DNA of 64,000 bases, taken from NCBI RefSeq assembly GCF_036320485.1, contig NZ_CP132911.1, positions 1,736,001 to 1,800,000 of the forward strand, read 5' to 3'. A program made the position numbers and the translations under genes. Source of the DNA: Dyella sp. A6. GTDB taxonomy: Bacteria > Pseudomonadota > Gammaproteobacteria > Xanthomonadales > Rhodanobacteraceae. Position 1 is the first letter of the stretch; every line of letters begins with the position of its first letter. The notes beneath the pieces are model-generated. The model saw nothing but the letters and a program-made list of their open reading frames with translations, had not been told where the DNA came from and searched no databases. Of the stretch, positions 63,101 through 64,000 are shown piece by piece.

Positions 63101-64000
63101 CTACAGCGGACGCACGCCGTTCCATTCGATCTGGAGCCAGATCCGCGTGTCATCGTGACCAAATCCGTCGGCGTGGTAACTGGCGACTGTCAGTAGTGCC
63201 TGAACGCCATCGGCCAGCGGCATGCCCAGTGAGGCATCTCCTTCATTACCGTATTCGCCGCCGGTGACGGCATGATAATCGTGATACCCGGTGACCCACG
63301 TGAGTTGCCTGGAGATTTCATATGGGGTGAATTTTCCCGTGATCGCGAAATAACGGTCTTGAAGACCACCGACTGGCGTGGTGGCGAACTGGTCGTCCCA
63401 GCCATTGAATGCGTGCAACGCGGCGAGCGGGGTTTGCAGCGCATGCACACCATTGCCACCCAGCTGCTCCTGCCCGGCCTTTACCGTGATGCCCTGTACC
63501 GTCCAGCGGGGTTCAATCAGCCAGTAGTTGACGTCATAGCTGTAAGGATTGTTGGCATAGCCTGACTGCCTGGCGTATTCGATAGTCCAGCCCGGCCCCG
63601 TACCCTGCTGCAGCGCGCTGCCGAACCAGCGTACACCGTAAGTCGCCGTCGATGCCGTCGGTACGTCCTTATCCTCATGAAGATAGGCGTAGCCCACCCA
63701 GGTCTGGGCACCCTGGCTGAAGGATACGTTGAGCAGATGGGTATTCAGCTTGCGCTCGCTGGCCAGGGGATTGATCGCATCCGGGCCGAAGACACGATGA
63801 ACGCGATCGAGCCAGTCGTAGCGGACGACCCAGTTGTCGGATGGCCGCCACTGCAGTGCGACGGCGTCATAGGTCTGTGCGAACTGGCGCCAACTACCGT
63901 CGTCAATCCAGCGCTTGTTGTCCAGCACCAGTGCCTGACGCCCCACCGTGGCCGTGAACTGGCCGTGCTTCCAACGTAGCCACACCTGATTTAATTCGCT
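63101..64000 (-). CDS. Alginate-export-type outer-membrane protein, C-terminal part
   Basis: The frame is open at the right window edge, so only the last 299 residues are present. Alternating Tyr/Trp-rich strands (VGRQALVLDNKRWIDDGSWR, VVRYDWLDRVHRVFGPDA) and the IWLQIEWNGVRPL end are those of the AlgE-like alginate export barrel. In denitrifiers such proteins are often near nitrate genes and may be general porins. The start lies outside the window. Confidence 0.85.
   Translation of the reverse strand, partial: SELNQVWLRWKHGQFTATVGRQALVLDNKRWIDDGSWRQFAQTYDAVALQWRPSDNWVVRYDWLDRVHRVFGPDAINPLASERKLNTHLLNVSFSQGAQTWVGYAYLHEDKDVPTASTATYGVRWFGSALQQGTGPGWTIEYARQSGYANNPYSYDVNYWLIEPRWTVQGITVKAGQEQLGGNGVHALQTPLAALHAFNGWDDQFATTPVGGLQDRYFAITGKFTPYEISRQLTWVTGYHDYHAVTGGEYGNEGDASLGMPLADGVQALLTVASYHADGFGHDDTRIWLQIEWNGVRPL

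Overview
The window is a 64 kb, mostly GC-rich stretch of a gammaproteobacterial chromosome. Its gene content points to Xanthomonadales, most likely a Rhodanobacter-like facultative denitrifier. This is inferred from the lexA2-imuA-imuB-dnaE2 cassette, the chromosomal integron-type cassettes with aadA-like attC sites, and the set of FNR-type genes seen in denitrifiers (NnrS, hemN, DUF2249, ubiUVT). No rRNA, tRNA or CRISPR array was seen, and both window ends cut through genes.

Layout. 0-1.6 kb: end of a bestrophin-like channel gene, a DoxX protein and a YCII-domain protein. 1.6-3.25 kb: an integrase-less integron cassette array of three minus-strand cassettes with attC sites, bounded on its left by a 273-bp repeat. 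3.7-9.7 kb: a tripartite heavy-metal-type RND efflux operon. 9.8-12.7 kb: a LysR regulator divergent from a cupin, a tautomerase and a zinc alcohol dehydrogenase. 12.8-21 kb: assorted metabolic genes (two GNATs, HU-like protein, DODA-type dioxygenase, glutathione-dependent formaldehyde dehydrogenase, nitrilase family) and a second LysR pair. 22-28 kb: IS remnants, a TetR-controlled alpha/beta hydrolase, an FMN reductase/HxlR pair and an AraC/epimerase pair. 28.3-32.3 kb: a two-component system next to a MipA/OmpV protein and a phosphate-binding-like gene broken by an IS30 element. 32.3-36.3 kb: an IS30/IS3/IS110 graveyard, then a second copy of the 273-bp repeat and a second cassette array. 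36.4-45.6 kb: a DNA-damage island. An MrfA/MrfB-like helicase-nuclease pair diverges from lexA2-imuA-imuB-dnaE2, with a palindrome I propose as a LexA2 operator. 45.7-63.1 kb: an anaerobic respiration region. 63.1 kb to the end: an alginate-export-type outer-membrane protein.

The anaerobic region is the most coherent part. It holds hemN (oxygen-independent haem synthesis), an FNR/ANR regulator with its iron-sulfur cysteines, NnrS, an NRAMP-like transporter, a 7Fe ferredoxin, two DUF2249 proteins, a group II PLP decarboxylase, ubiD, ubiU, ubiV and a minus-strand operon ending in ubiT. Six FNR/Dnr-like boxes precede these genes. UbiU, UbiV and UbiT are the known O2-independent ubiquinone hydroxylation proteins. 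Here UbiT carries an N-terminal chorismate mutase domain with most catalytic residues kept, which I consider the best candidate for something undescribed. Two genes in this region, a FabB-type ketoacyl synthase and an FmdE-family protein, are decaying.

Other points worth attention are the paired 273-bp repeats at the ends of the two cassette arrays, a TetR operator motif present at both the regulator and its target, and a 10-bp perfect inverted repeat upstream of the second LysR gene.
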